Positions 41,449 through 50,533 of a DNA stretch of 64,000 nucleotides are shown here, one piece after another. This stretch comes from Humibacter sp049446075. GTDB taxonomy: Bacteria; Actinomycetota; Actinomycetes; Actinomycetales; Microbacteriaceae. Below the pieces are notes generated by a model. That model ran no database searches and had not been told where the DNA came from. It saw only the letters and a list, made by a program, of their open reading frames with translations. Positions within the stretch are counted from its first letter, which is position 1. Each line of letters starts with the position of its first letter. The stretch is from NCBI RefSeq assembly GCF_049446075.1, contig NZ_JBMSEB010000001.1, positions 2,604,001-2,668,000 of the forward strand, in the 5' to 3' direction. Position numbers and translations under genes: made by a program.

Positions 41449-42828
41449 ATGACCGCCCGTCACCGCTTGCTCGCTGCCGCATCGATCGCATTGGTCACAG
41501 CAGGCCTGCTCGCCGGATGCAGTTCCGGATCGTCCAGTGGTTCCGACTCGTTCACGAAGAACTCATCGGGAACGCTCAAGGCGTGGGCCTTCGACAACGC
41601 CGACGATGTCGGCAAGGCCAGGTTGGCCTACGCGAAGAGCCATCTGCACGGCGTCACCATCGGCCTCGACCAGACGACCTTCGACGCGCAGAAGTTCACG
41701 ACTCGAGTGGCAAGCGGCAATGTTCCCGACGTGGTTCAGATGGACGCCCAGTTCGTCGCCACCTATGCCGCACAAGGACTCATCACACCGCTGGACAAGT
41801 GCTACAGCGTGCACGACGTGTCGCCTGCGAGCACGTTCTATCCGTCGGTGAAAGACGACGTCAGCTACAACGGCCACATCTGGGCCGTTCCGCAGTTCTA
41901 CCAGCCGCCCGCGATCCTCCTGAATACGCGTGTGATGGACAAGGCGGGCGTGAAGGCGGAAGCGATCGACACGTCGAAACCCGATCAGCTCGTGGCCGCC
42001 ATCAAGAAGATGTACGTCGCCAATGGCGGCAAGCCGGTCACGATGGGATTCGACCCGGTGGCATCCGGTCAACCGGGGCTGTGGATTCTCGGCTACGGCG
42101 GGCAGATCATCGACAGTTCGGGAAAGCCGACCCTCGATGACCCGAAGAACGTCAAGGGCCTGCAGGTGCTCAAGCAGATCTACGACGCCCAGGGCGGCTA
42201 CGCGGCAGACAAGAGTTTCAGCGACACGTTCGACACGTTCGGCAAGAAGAACCAGTTCGTGACCGACCAGGTCGGAGCCCAGGTCGACAACCAGTGGTAC
42301 GTCAACGTGCTCACGCCGTACATGAAGGAGGTGCAGATCAGCGCCGTTCCGTTCTACGACTCGGACGGCAAGCCGTTCACCGTCAGCAGCGGCACCGCGT
42401 TCGTGATTCCGGCTGGTGCCAAGAACAAGGACGCCGCGTGCGCGTGGGCCCTCTCGCTCGACAGCATGGGTGCGTGGAAGGCTGCAGCAGCTGCACGCGC
42501 CGACACTCTCAAGAAGACGCCGGGAGCCGTCAACACCGGCCTCTTCACGGGATCCCCGGCCGCTGACAAGTACGTGCGGCAGACCTACGTGAAGTCCAGC
42601 GGCGACAGCGGCTTCGACAAGGCCATCTCGACCTACTACGACGTGGTCGGAAACGGCAAGTCCATCGGCACCTCACCGGCGGGCCAGCAGATCCAGACCG
42701 AGCTCCAGAACGCGCTGCAGTCGGCGCTGCTCGGGTCGAAGTCACCGGCGGCCGCCCTGAAGGATGCCCAGACCGCCGCGATGACCGCTTACCGGCAGGC
42801 GGTCAAGAACTCGTCACCGAGCAAGTGA
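41449..42828 (+). CDS. Sugar ABC transporter substrate-binding lipoprotein
   Basis: A 459-residue extracellular solute-binding protein, family 1. The signal ends at the lipobox LAGC with Cys24, followed by a Ser/Gly-rich linker. Family-like segments include VPDVVQMDAQFVATYAAQGLI, WAVPQFYQPPAILLNTRVMDKAG and VSSGTAFVIPAGAKN. ATG at 41449 is preceded by AAGGAG at good spacing. It is the first gene of a five-gene run to 48277 linked by TGATG overlaps or short gaps. It binds a sugar or glycoside for the two permeases that follow. Confidence 0.94.
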   Translation: MTARHRLLAAASIALVTAGLLAGCSSGSSSGSDSFTKNSSGTLKAWAFDNADDVGKARLAYAKSHLHGVTIGLDQTTFDAQKFTTRVASGNVPDVVQMDAQFVATYAAQGLITPLDKCYSVHDVSPASTFYPSVKDDVSYNGHIWAVPQFYQPPAILLNTRVMDKAGVKAEAIDTSKPDQLVAAIKKMYVANGGKPVTMGFDPVASGQPGLWILGYGGQIIDSSGKPTLDDPKNVKGLQVLKQIYDAQGGYAADKSFSDTFDTFGKKNQFVTDQVGAQVDNQWYVNVLTPYMKEVQISAVPFYDSDGKPFTVSSGTAFVIPAGAKNKDAACAWALSLDSMGAWKAAAAARADTLKKTPGAVNTGLFTGSPAADKYVRQTYVKSSGDSGFDKAISTYYDVVGNGKSIGTSPAGQQIQTELQNALQSALLGSKSPAAALKDAQTAAMTAYRQAVKNSSPSK

Positions 42829-43820
42829 TGTCCGGCGTGCAGGCAGCGCGCCCGGTCACCGCGCACCCCCGGCGCTCCTCGACGCGCCATCCTCGCGGCG
42901 CGGATGCTCCCACCAAGCGCCGCTCGAGGCTCCGGCGCCGTGAAGCGGTGGCCGGACTCCTCTTCATCAGCCCCTGGATCGTCGGCTTCCTGGTCTTCAC
43001 CGCCGGCTCGATGATCTACAGCCTGGTGATCTCGTTCACGAACTACAACCTCGCGACGGGCGCGACCACACCGGCGGGCATCGAGAATTACCAGGAACTG
43101 TTTCAGGATCCGAAGATCGCGCTGTCGCTCGGCAACACGCTCTACTACGCGGTGCTCGCCGTGCCGCTGGAGATCCTGTTCGCCCTAGGGCTCGCGTTGA
43201 TCCTCAGCAAGGTGGGAAGAGGGTCGGCGTTCTTCCGCACCGTCTTCTATTTGCCGAAGATGACGCCCATCGTGGCGACGGCATCCGTGTTCCTGCTGCT
43301 GCTGAACGGCAACACGGGTGCCATCAACCAGTTGCTCGGGGCATTCGGCATCCGCGGTCCGCAGTGGCTCGTCGACCCGCACTGGGTCATCCCGTCGATC
43401 GTCATCATGACGTTGTGGGGTGTGAGCGGCACCATGGTGATCTTCCTGGCCGCGCTCAACAACGTGCCGCGCGACCTGTACGAGGTCGCCTCGCTCGATG
43501 GCGCCGGTCCTGTCCGGCAGTTCTTCACCATCACGGTTCCGATGATCTCTGGAGCCATCTTCTTCAACGTGGTGGTGCTGACGATCGCCGCGTTCCAGGT
43601 GTTCGACCAGGCCTACCTGTTGTTCTGGCGCGACCAGACGAACGCCTCGCCGAGCTCTTCGCTGTTCTACGCCGTGTACCTGTTCCAGCAGGCGTTCAGG
43701 CAGTTCGACTTCGGATTCGCGTCGGCGATGGCTTGGTTGCTGTTCCTGATCATCATGGCGATCACGCTCGTGCAGGTGAAGATCAGCAACAGATTCGTCT
43801 ACTACGAGGGAGACCGCTGA
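42828..43820 (+). CDS. Carbohydrate ABC transporter permease (MalF type)
   Basis: A 330-residue permease. The first 40 residues are basic and polar, then helices start at AGLLFISPWIVGFLVFTAGSM. The coupling motif EVASLDGAGPVRQFFTITVPM is near residue 220. Its ATG overlaps the binding-protein stop (TGATG) and its stop overlaps the partner permease start. It belongs to the CUT1 sugar importer class and lacks a linked ATPase. Confidence 0.94.
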   Translation: MSGVQAARPVTAHPRRSSTRHPRGADAPTKRRSRLRRREAVAGLLFISPWIVGFLVFTAGSMIYSLVISFTNYNLATGATTPAGIENYQELFQDPKIALSLGNTLYYAVLAVPLEILFALGLALILSKVGRGSAFFRTVFYLPKMTPIVATASVFLLLLNGNTGAINQLLGAFGIRGPQWLVDPHWVIPSIVIMTLWGVSGTMVIFLAALNNVPRDLYEVASLDGAGPVRQFFTITVPMISGAIFFNVVVLTIAAFQVFDQAYLLFWRDQTNASPSSSLFYAVYLFQQAFRQFDFGFASAMAWLLFLIIMAITLVQVKISNRFVYYEGDR

Positions 43821-44779
43821 TGGCTGTGGAGCAGGTCGCCCAGACCGCGGTGACGGCATCCGCTCTCGAGCCTTCTCGGAAGCGACGGGCGAACACCATT
43901 TCGACGAGCCCGGTCTTCACGAAGGGGCACGTGAGCGTTGGCAGGCTCATCGGCAAGATCGTGCTGTGGATCCTCCTCATCGGCTTCACCTGCTTGTTTC
44001 TGTACCCGTTCGCGTGGCTGCTCGCCGCGAGCCTGAAGCCCCGAGACGAGGTGTTCGACAACTCCCTCATCCCCGCGACCTTCAGCCCGCAGAACTATGC
44101 GGAGGTGTGGGGGCAGCTGCCCCTTCTGTCGTGGATGGGGATCAGCATCGTGATCGCGCTGCTCGCCGCCGGGTTCGCGGCGATCTCGAGCTCAGTCGTG
44201 GCGTTCGGGTTCGCGTACTTTCGATTCCCGGGCCGCGGCGTGCTGTTCGCCATCGTGCTCGCCACCATGATGCTGCCGACCGCCGTGACGATGGTGCCGC
44301 AGTACCTCATCTGGCGAAGCCTCGGGCTCGTGGGTACCTGGATTCCGCTGTTCGGTGCCAACCTGTTCGGCTCGGCGTTCTACATCTTCCTACAGCGCCA
44401 GTTCTTCCTCGGCCTGCCGCGCGAACTCTTCGAGGCCGCCCGCATCGACGGTGCGAGCTACTGGGGGCTCTTCCGGCGCATCGCCGTGCCGTTGTCGCTC
44501 CCGTCGTTCATCATCGTGTTCCTGTTCGAGTTCCAGGCCAGCTGGAACAACCTGCAGGGCTCGCTCATCTATCTGAACGGCGGCAGCCCGTCGGGGTTCA
44601 CGGTGCCGCTCGGCATCTCGTACGCCATGACCGTGTTCAGCCCGACGAACGGCGGCCACGGTGACTATCAGTACGTGATGGTCGCGAGCTTGCTCGTGAC
44701 GATCCCGATGCTCATCCTGTTCGCGTTCGGCCAGCGGTTCTTCGTCGAGGGAGTAGCGACGCAGGGGCGCAAGGGGTGA
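43820..44779 (+). CDS. Carbohydrate ABC transporter permease (MalG type)
   Basis: A 319-residue permease, partner of the one at 42828-43820. After a 45-residue polar N-terminus come about six helices. The segment EAARIDGASYWGLFRRIAVPLSLPS near residues 210-235 is the ATPase-coupling loop, and the C-terminus QRFFVEGVATQGRKG is typical. The two permeases and the lipoprotein form one importer. The next gene starts 34 bp downstream. Confidence 0.94.
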   Translation: MAVEQVAQTAVTASALEPSRKRRANTISTSPVFTKGHVSVGRLIGKIVLWILLIGFTCLFLYPFAWLLAASLKPRDEVFDNSLIPATFSPQNYAEVWGQLPLLSWMGISIVIALLAAGFAAISSSVVAFGFAYFRFPGRGVLFAIVLATMMLPTAVTMVPQYLIWRSLGLVGTWIPLFGANLFGSAFYIFLQRQFFLGLPRELFEAARIDGASYWGLFRRIAVPLSLPSFIIVFLFEFQASWNNLQGSLIYLNGGSPSGFTVPLGISYAMTVFSPTNGGHGDYQYVMVASLLVTIPMLILFAFGQRFFVEGVATQGRKG

Positions 44780-44813
44780 AGCTCGGTCGTATACGCACTG
44801 CGTGAGGAGGCGC

Positions 44814-47800
44814 ATGACGATCACCAACGGCGGGCACGATGTCCGCGGTCTGCTTCGTGAACTCGAGGGCGTGGATGCCGAGGTTCGTTTCGACGACGGC
44901 ACCCGTGCCGCGTACTCGACGGATGCCTCGAACTACAAGCACGTGCCCATCGGCGTCGTGCTTCCGCGCACTGTGGATGCCGGTGCCGACGCCGTGCGGG
45001 CATGCTCGCGGTTCGACGTGCCCGTGCTCAGCCGCGGAGGCGGCACGAGTCTGGCCGGGCAGGCGTGCAACGAGGGCGTTGTGATCGACTGGTCGAAGCA
45101 CTGCGACCGACTGATCGAGGTGGGGCGGGCATCCAGAACCGCGGTCGTCGAGACCGGAATCGTGCTCGACGAGCTCAACCGCCAGGTGGCGTCGCTCGGC
45201 CTCATGTTCGGCCCCAAGCCTGCCACGCACTCGCACTGCACTCTCGGCGGCATGATCGGCAACAACTCGTGCGGTTCGTCGGCGCAGAAGTACGGCAAGA
45301 CGGCCGACAACGTGCGGGCACTGGAGATCCTCACCTACGACGGCGAGCGCATGTGGGTGCGACGCGACGACGACGTCGAGCGGGTGATCGCCGAAGGCGG
45401 CGCAAAGGGGCGACTGTACGAGGGGATGCGTGCCATAGCCGCGGAGTACGGCGAGGACGTGCGGCGACGGTTTCCGCGCATCCCGAGGCGAGTTTCGGGG
45501 TTCAACCTCGACGCGCTGCTGCCAGAGAACGGGTTCGATGTGCCGTCGCTGCTCGTGGGAAGCGAGTCCACGCTGGTCACGGTGCTGCGCGCGGAGCTCG
45601 ACCTTGTCGAGGTGCCGAAGGCGCGCACGTTCGTGGTGCTCGGTTACCCCACCATCGAGGACGCGGCGGATGCCGCTCCCGCGGCCGCGCGGTTCGACCC
45701 GATCGCCGTGGAGGGTATCGACGGGACGCTTGTCGGGTTCCAGCGCACGAAGGGGAAGAACCTCGACGCGCTCGACCTGCTGCCCGATGGCGACGGCTTC
45801 CTGATCGTGGAGGTTCCTGGCGACACGAAGGACGAGGCGGATGCGACGGCCGCGGCGATGATCGAGACGCTCACCACGGGGCGCATCCGCCCGGACGTGC
45901 GCAGGTTCGATGATGAGGCGCAGCAAGACGGCATCCGCCGCGTTCGCGAGGCCGGGCTCGGAGCGGCCACCAACGTGCCCGGGCTGCCCGACATGTGGGC
46001 CGGGTGGGAGGACTCGGCCGTGCCGCCCGAGCGGTTCGGCGACTACCTGAGGGAGCTGCGCGCACTGCTCGACCGGTACGGGTACGCGCCCGTCGCGCGC
46101 TACGGGCATTTCGGACACGGATGCCTGCACATGCGCATCCCGTTCCCGTTCGACCAGGGAGAGGCGGGTGTCGACGAATTCCGCCGGTTCACGTATGACG
46201 CCGCGCAGCTCGTCGTGCGCTTCGGCGGCTCGTTCTCCGGTGAGCACGGCGACGGCCAGGCGCGGGCCGATCTGCTGCCCATGTTGTACGGCGACCGCGT
46301 GGTCGAGGCGTTCCAGCGGGTGAAGAGTCTCTTCGACCCACGCGGCCGCATGAACCCGGGAAAGATGGTCGACCCGCAGCCGCGCACCGAGGGGCTGCGG
46401 CTTGGTGATGGGTACGGGCCCAAGCAGACGGTTCAACTGCACTTCTCCTACCCGGACGACGACGGCCGGTTCTCCGCGGCCGCCCTGCGCTGCGTGGGCG
46501 TCGGCAACTGCCGCGGACACGGCGACGGCGTGATGTGCCCTTCGTACCGAGCGACGGGGGAGGAGGAACACTCCACGCGCGGCCGAGCTCGGCTGCTGTT
46601 CGAGATGATCGAGGGCACGTACCGCACCAACAGGGACACGCCCATCGACAAGGGCTGGCGCTCCCCTGAGGTGAAGGACGCGCTCGATCTCTGCCTTTCG
46701 TGCAAGGGATGCAAGAGTGACTGCCCGGTCGACGTCGACATGGCCACGTACAAGGCCGAGTTCCTCTCGCACTACTACCAGCGCAGGCTTCGGCCGCTCG
46801 GCCACTACTCGATGGGATGGCTGACCGTCTGGGCACGCGTAGCCCACCTTGCCCCGCCGCTGGTGAACGCCGTGTCGCACGCGCCGGTGATCGGAGCCGT
46901 GGTGAAACGGCTCGCCGGCCTGGAGCCGCAGCGGCCGGCGCCGCGTTTCGTACGCACGCGCTTCCTCGACCGGCAGGCCGAGCGCGAGCGCGGCCGTCCG
47001 CCGCGGCAGGATCCGGCGCCGCACGGCGACGTGGTGCTCTTCGCCGACACGTTCGGCGACAACTTCCAGCCGTCCGTGCTCGAGGCCGCGGTGGCAGTGC
47101 TCACGGATGCCGGCTATCGCGTTCGCGTGCCTGCACGGCGCTCCTGCTGCGGGCTCACCCTCATCTCGACCGGCCAGCTCTCGTCGGCGAGCACCATGCT
47201 GAAAGCCACGGCCGCGCAGTTGGCGTCGGAGCTGACGGACGGCGAGCGTCTCGTCGTGCTCGAGCCGAGTTGCCTTGCGGTGTTCCGCTCGGACGGACCC
47301 GAGCTGCTTCCCGGCGATCCGAACGTCGAACTGCTCAAGGAGCGGGCGGTCACGCTGGCCGAACTCCTCGCGGCGACCGACGGCTGGCGACCGCCGCAGG
47401 TGGGAGGGCGCGCCATCGTGCAGGAACACTGTCATCAGCACGCCGTGCTCGGCTTCGACGCGGAGCGGGGCATCCTGCGCGAAGCGGGCGTCGAGTTCGA
47501 GGAGCTGGACGGATGCTGCGGCCTGGCCGGCAACTTCGGCTTCGAGCAGGGGCACCTCGCCGTCTCGGTCGCCGTGGCCGACCATGCGATGCTGCCCGCG
47601 CTACGGCGGGCATCGGCCGGCACCCGCGTGATCGCCGACGGGTTCAGCTGCCGCACGCAGGCGGATCAGCTCGGAGCGGACGAGCGCGGGCGCGGACCGC
47701 GAGCGCTGCACCTTGCTGAGGTGCTGGCATCCGCTCTGCCTGCCGGGTACCTGCCGCGCAGGACCAAGCGCGACACCGTGCCGCGCCGGGTGCAGGACCA

Positions 47801-47834
47801 GGCGATGGCGACACTGACCGGAAGGAAGTCGTGA
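44814..47834 (+). CDS. FAD-linked oxidoreductase fused to Fe-S and CCG domains (D-2-hydroxyacid dehydrogenase-like)
   Basis: A 1006-residue fusion. The FAD-binding domain (VAO/PCMH type) covers about 35-240, with SRGGGTSLAGQ and GGMIGNNSCGSSAQKYGKTADNVRAL. The FAD oxidase C-terminal domain follows to about 530 (YGHFGHGCLHMRI). Two Fe-S ligand sets are at about 560 (CVGVGNCRGHGDGVMCP) and 627 (CLSCKGCKSDCPVD). Two CCG-type motifs are at about 778 and 900 (RSCCGL, DGCCGL). Such fusions oxidise D-lactate, glycolate or D-2-hydroxyglutarate and pass electrons to quinone. ATG at 44814 is chosen, with GAGGAGG close upstream; a GTG at 44802 is possible. It sits in the sugar importer operon, so its substrate may derive from the imported compound. 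Confidence 0.9.
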   Translation: MTITNGGHDVRGLLRELEGVDAEVRFDDGTRAAYSTDASNYKHVPIGVVLPRTVDAGADAVRACSRFDVPVLSRGGGTSLAGQACNEGVVIDWSKHCDRLIEVGRASRTAVVETGIVLDELNRQVASLGLMFGPKPATHSHCTLGGMIGNNSCGSSAQKYGKTADNVRALEILTYDGERMWVRRDDDVERVIAEGGAKGRLYEGMRAIAAEYGEDVRRRFPRIPRRVSGFNLDALLPENGFDVPSLLVGSESTLVTVLRAELDLVEVPKARTFVVLGYPTIEDAADAAPAAARFDPIAVEGIDGTLVGFQRTKGKNLDALDLLPDGDGFLIVEVPGDTKDEADATAAAMIETLTTGRIRPDVRRFDDEAQQDGIRRVREAGLGAATNVPGLPDMWAGWEDSAVPPERFGDYLRELRALLDRYGYAPVARYGHFGHGCLHMRIPFPFDQGEAGVDEFRRFTYDAAQLVVRFGGSFSGEHGDGQARADLLPMLYGDRVVEAFQRVKSLFDPRGRMNPGKMVDPQPRTEGLRLGDGYGPKQTVQLHFSYPDDDGRFSAAALRCVGVGNCRGHGDGVMCPSYRATGEEEHSTRGRARLLFEMIEGTYRTNRDTPIDKGWRSPEVKDALDLCLSCKGCKSDCPVDVDMATYKAEFLSHYYQRRLRPLGHYSMGWLTVWARVAHLAPPLVNAVSHAPVIGAVVKRLAGLEPQRPAPRFVRTRFLDRQAERERGRPPRQDPAPHGDVVLFADTFGDNFQPSVLEAAVAVLTDAGYRVRVPARRSCCGLTLISTGQLSSASTMLKATAAQLASELTDGERLVVLEPSCLAVFRSDGPELLPGDPNVELLKERAVTLAELLAATDGWRPPQVGGRAIVQEHCHQHAVLGFDAERGILREAGVEFEELDGCCGLAGNFGFEQGHLAVSVAVADHAMLPALRRASAGTRVIADGFSCRTQADQLGADERGRGPRALHLAEVLASALPAGYLPRRTKRDTVPRRVQDQAMATLTGRKS

Positions 47835-48277
47835 TGCAGTACAAGCAGGTGGGTGAGGATCCGCGCCGGTTCGCCGTGATTTTCGAGACCGGCGACGAGC
47901 TCCTCGGCGGGCTCGGCGCCTTCGTGAACGAACAGGGCATCGAGAGCGCGAGCTTCACGGCCATCGGCGCCCTGTCGTCGGTGCGGCTCGCCTGGTTCGA
48001 CTGGGAGGCCAAGCAGTACCGGGTGTCCGTCGAGCTCGAGGAGCAGGTCGAGCTGGTGTCGCTCGTCGGCGACGTGGCCGAGAACGACGGCAAGCCCGAG
48101 GTGCACGCGCATGTCGTCATCGCCAGATCGAGCGGAGACGCCCTCGGTGGCCACCTGCGTCACGCCATCATCCGGCCCACCTGCGAGGTGGTGCTCACCG
48201 AAACGGAGGAGCAGCTGCGCAAGCGCGTCGACCCGGAGTCCGGGTTGCCGCTCATCCGCGTGGACGCCGTGGGCTGA
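47834..48277 (+). CDS. PPC-domain (DUF296) protein
   Basis: A 147-residue protein of the plant and prokaryote conserved (PPC/DUF296) family. RFAVIFETGDELLGGLGAFV, SASFTAIGALSSVRLAWFDW and the His-containing strand PEVHAHVVIAR match the family trimer. In bacteria it occurs without an AT-hook; its role is unclear. Its ATG overlaps the stop of the Fe-S dehydrogenase (TGATG), and it closes the operon. Confidence 0.88.
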   Translation: MQYKQVGEDPRRFAVIFETGDELLGGLGAFVNEQGIESASFTAIGALSSVRLAWFDWEAKQYRVSVELEEQVELVSLVGDVAENDGKPEVHAHVVIARSSGDALGGHLRHAIIRPTCEVVLTETEEQLRKRVDPESGLPLIRVDAVG

Positions 48278-48413
48278 GCGCGCTCGGCCCGCTCAGGTAA
48301 GCCCGGACCGGTGCGGTGCCTTGCATGCGGTCCCCGCGATCGGCGCTACCGTGATGATCGACGCTTTCCGCGGTGCAGGACGGGATCAGCGCCACACGAG
48401 TCGGGAGTCGACC

Positions 48414-48875
48414 ATGGTCGCAGAGGAAGGCGTGCGCCAAAGCCCATGGCGCCGCGTCGTCCAGTGGGGTGGGCTGCTGATCGGCGCAGCAGCGGTGGCA
48501 GCGCTGATCGCCACCCACACCGGGTCATTAAGCGCATTTGTTCCATGGGCGATCGGCTCGAACAACATCGTCGTAGGGACGCCAACGTTCATTGCATCAC
48601 GCGGGTTCGCGTCTCAGGCAGCGCTGAACGAGCATTTCAAACGCGACGGTGCAGACTTCAACGCCGTCTCGGCCGCGGCTTACGATTCGCTCGCACGGCA
48701 GTTCTTCCAGAACCGTCGCCTCTGGCAACGCAGCGACTTTGCCGGCACCATACGGCTCTACGACCCGCACACGAACACTTTCGGTTCGTACTCCAGCGGC
48801 GGGACCACGATCAGCTATTTCAAACCAGAAGCGGGCACCGCCTACTGGGCAAGACTCACGGGCCAATCCGGATGA
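48414..48875 (+). CDS. Membrane-anchored protein with polymorphic-toxin-like C-terminal domain
   Basis: A 153-residue protein. After a short basic start (RRVVQWGG) comes one hydrophobic segment (LLIGAAAVAALIATHTGSL), then an outward C-terminal domain of about 110 residues. That domain (FASQAALNEHFKRDGADFNAVSAAAYDSLA, then IRLYDPHTNTFGSYSSGGTTISYFKP) resembles the RNase-like toxin domains at the ends of RHS or WXG polymorphic toxins. Their pattern is HF...GADF...YDP.TN.FG....G....YFKP. Typical toxins are large; this one is free-standing with a single helix, and no immunity gene is recognisable next to it. GGGAG stands seven bases before the ATG at 48414. Activity is unproven. Confidence 0.6.
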   Translation: MVAEEGVRQSPWRRVVQWGGLLIGAAAVAALIATHTGSLSAFVPWAIGSNNIVVGTPTFIASRGFASQAALNEHFKRDGADFNAVSAAAYDSLARQFFQNRRLWQRSDFAGTIRLYDPHTNTFGSYSSGGTTISYFKPEAGTAYWARLTGQSG

Positions 48876-48945
48876 CGTCGGAATCGTGACGCACCCTTAA
48901 AGTTGCACGCCGAAGAAGGTTCACTTCGCCGGGCGGGGGTGATCG

Positions 48946-50016
48946 TCACTTCGCCGGGCGGGGTGTGATCGTCACCTCGTCGAGGTTCGGGAGAGCAGCG
49001 ACGAGGGCATCGGCTGCTGTGCGGGCGATGCTGTCGGCGTCCTCCAGCGTCGTTGCCCCGCTACTGATGACGGCGTTGCCATGCAGGCGGTGCCCGATCC
49101 AGCGCAGTTGCAGGCGTTCGACATCCACCACACCCTCTACGTGCTGCAGTGCGTGCTCGGCCCGGGCGAGAAGTTCCGGTTCGATGCCGTCCATCAGCCG
49201 TCGGCCGATGCTGCGCACCGTTCCCCAGAGCAGGATCAGGATCGAGATTGCGATCAGCAGACCGATGACCGGGTCGGCGATCGGCAGCCCGAACAGTACG
49301 AAGATCGCGCCGGCGACGACCGACAGCGAGGTGAATCCGTCAAGGCGCGCGTGCACCCCGTCGGCCATCAGCGCGGCGGAGCCGATGCTGCGGCCGACAC
49401 GGATGCGGTAGATGGCGACGATCTCGTTGCCTGCGAAGCCGATCAGCCCGGCGATGATCAACAGCCACGCGTTCCGGATGTCGACCGGATGGAAGAACCG
49501 GGTGATCGCCTCCCACCCGGCGACCACGGCGGAGAGGGCGACGACGAAGACGATGAACATGCCGGCGAGGTCTTCCGCTCGCCCGTACCCGTACGTATAG
49601 CGGCGTGAGACGGCGCGCCGCGCCAGGACGAACGCGATCCAGAGGGGCACCGCGGTCAGGGCATCCGCGAAGTTGTGGATCGTGTCGGCCAGCAACGCTA
49701 CCGACGCGGTGAAGACCACCACGAGCGCTTGCAGCACGGTCGTGCCCAGCAGCACGAACATCGAGATCTTCAGCGCACGAACTCCGGCTGCGTTGGCCTC
49801 CATCGCGTCGTCGATGGCATCTGCGGAGTCGTGCGTGTGCGGCACGAACATGTCGTAGAGGAATCCCCGGATGCCCCCGTGCGGGTGCGGGTGCGAGTGC
49901 GAGTGGTCGTGGTCGTCGTGGTCGTGTCTGTGCGGGCGGTCGTGGTGATGCGGATGGTCGTGGTCGTGCGGATGCTCGTGGTCGTGCGAGCGGTCGTGCA
50001 CATCCGGATGCGTCAT
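48946..50016 (-). CDS. Cation diffusion facilitator (CDF) family metal exporter
   Basis: A 356-residue inner-membrane transporter. The first 48 residues hold about 20 His, alternating with Asp, Glu or Pro, a metal-binding extension. Metal-site helices are visible as LLADTIHNFADALTA (TM2) and LMADGVHARLDGFTSLS (TM5), each with the H/D-xxx-D pattern. A cytoplasmic domain (EHALQHVEGVVDVERLQLRW, ISSGATT) follows the six helices. It exports a divalent cation such as Zn2+, Co2+, Cd2+ or Ni2+. Its ATG overlaps the stop of the ArsR gene upstream, so both are one operon. Confidence 0.93.
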   Translation of the reverse strand: MTHPDVHDRSHDHEHPHDHDHPHHHDRPHRHDHDDHDHSHSHPHPHGGIRGFLYDMFVPHTHDSADAIDDAMEANAAGVRALKISMFVLLGTTVLQALVVVFTASVALLADTIHNFADALTAVPLWIAFVLARRAVSRRYTYGYGRAEDLAGMFIVFVVALSAVVAGWEAITRFFHPVDIRNAWLLIIAGLIGFAGNEIVAIYRIRVGRSIGSAALMADGVHARLDGFTSLSVVAGAIFVLFGLPIADPVIGLLIAISILILLWGTVRSIGRRLMDGIEPELLARAEHALQHVEGVVDVERLQLRWIGHRLHGNAVISSGATTLEDADSIARTAADALVAALPNLDEVTITPRPAK

Positions 50017-50381
50017 GCGCTCTCGCCGTTCTGGGCGTGGTGGTGCCGTGGTACGCCGCCGAGCGAGTGTTCGGCCTGGAAGATGGCGTCGGAGACCAGC
50101 TGCTTCGCGTGCTCGTTCTCGAGACGGTAGAACACGCGTTGTCCGTGCTGCCTTGTCGCGACGATGCGCGCGAGCCGTAGCTTCGCCAGGTGCTGCGAGA
50201 CCGCCGACGGCGGTTTGTCGAGGATGTCGGCGAGGTGGTTCACGGACAGCTCTTCGACGTCTCGCAGGGCCAGGATGATCCGCACCCTGGTCGCGTCGGC
50301 CAGCATCGAGAACACCTCGACGGCCAGCTCGACATACTGACTGTCGGGTTCGCGACCGCATATCGGCTTATCTGCATCCAT
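50013..50381 (-). CDS. ArsR/SmtB family metal-sensing repressor
   Basis: A 122-residue winged-helix repressor (MDADKPICGRE start at ATG 50381). ELAVEVFSMLADATRVRIILAL is followed by the recognition region DKPPSAVSQHLAKLRLARIV, and the end is His-rich (VPRHHHAQNG). The C-terminal His set suggests a zinc, cobalt or nickel site like that of SmtB/CzrA-type proteins. It controls its own operon, which includes the CDF exporter. A palindrome (50368-50392) overlaps its start codon. Longer upstream starts are not used. Confidence 0.9.
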   Translation of the reverse strand: MDADKPICGREPDSQYVELAVEVFSMLADATRVRIILALRDVEELSVNHLADILDKPPSAVSQHLAKLRLARIVATRQHGQRVFYRLENEHAKQLVSDAIFQAEHSLGGVPRHHHAQNGESA

Positions 50382-50392
50382 ACGCAGATTAA
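50368..50392 (-). promoter_or_regulatory. Palindromic operator overlapping the ArsR start codon
   Basis: TTATCTGC (50368-50375) and GCAGATTAA (50384-50392) are imperfect inverted arms separated by 8 bases that contain the ATG. This is the usual spacing of ArsR/SmtB operators and predicts autorepression at or just downstream of the transcription start. Confidence 0.55.
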
Positions 50393-50454
50393 AAGGCAAA
50401 TGAACGGGCAGGGCAAAGTTCGGGGACTTCGGGAGCCGCACGTGCGCTTCTTCA

Positions 50455-50471
50455 ATACCCCCTTGGGGTAT
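50455..50471. promoter_or_regulatory. CsoR-like operator
   Basis: ATACCCCCTTGGGGTAT is a perfect palindrome around three bases (arms ATACCCC and GGGGTAT). This G/C-tract with flanking TA resembles CsoR/RcnR family operators. It lies 63 bp before the permease start at 50534. No CsoR/RcnR gene is in the window. Confidence 0.55.
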
Positions 50472-50533
50472 CGGGGTAAAGCTGGTACCGTCGCTGGTCG
50501 GCGACCGAACGAACGTGACGCGGAGGGTGACCG

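Noticed and set aside
49860..50005. Repetitive GTGGTCGTG stretch as a satellite or regulatory repeat
   Set aside because: It encodes the His/Asp-rich N-terminus of the CDF exporter, a normal metal-binding extension.
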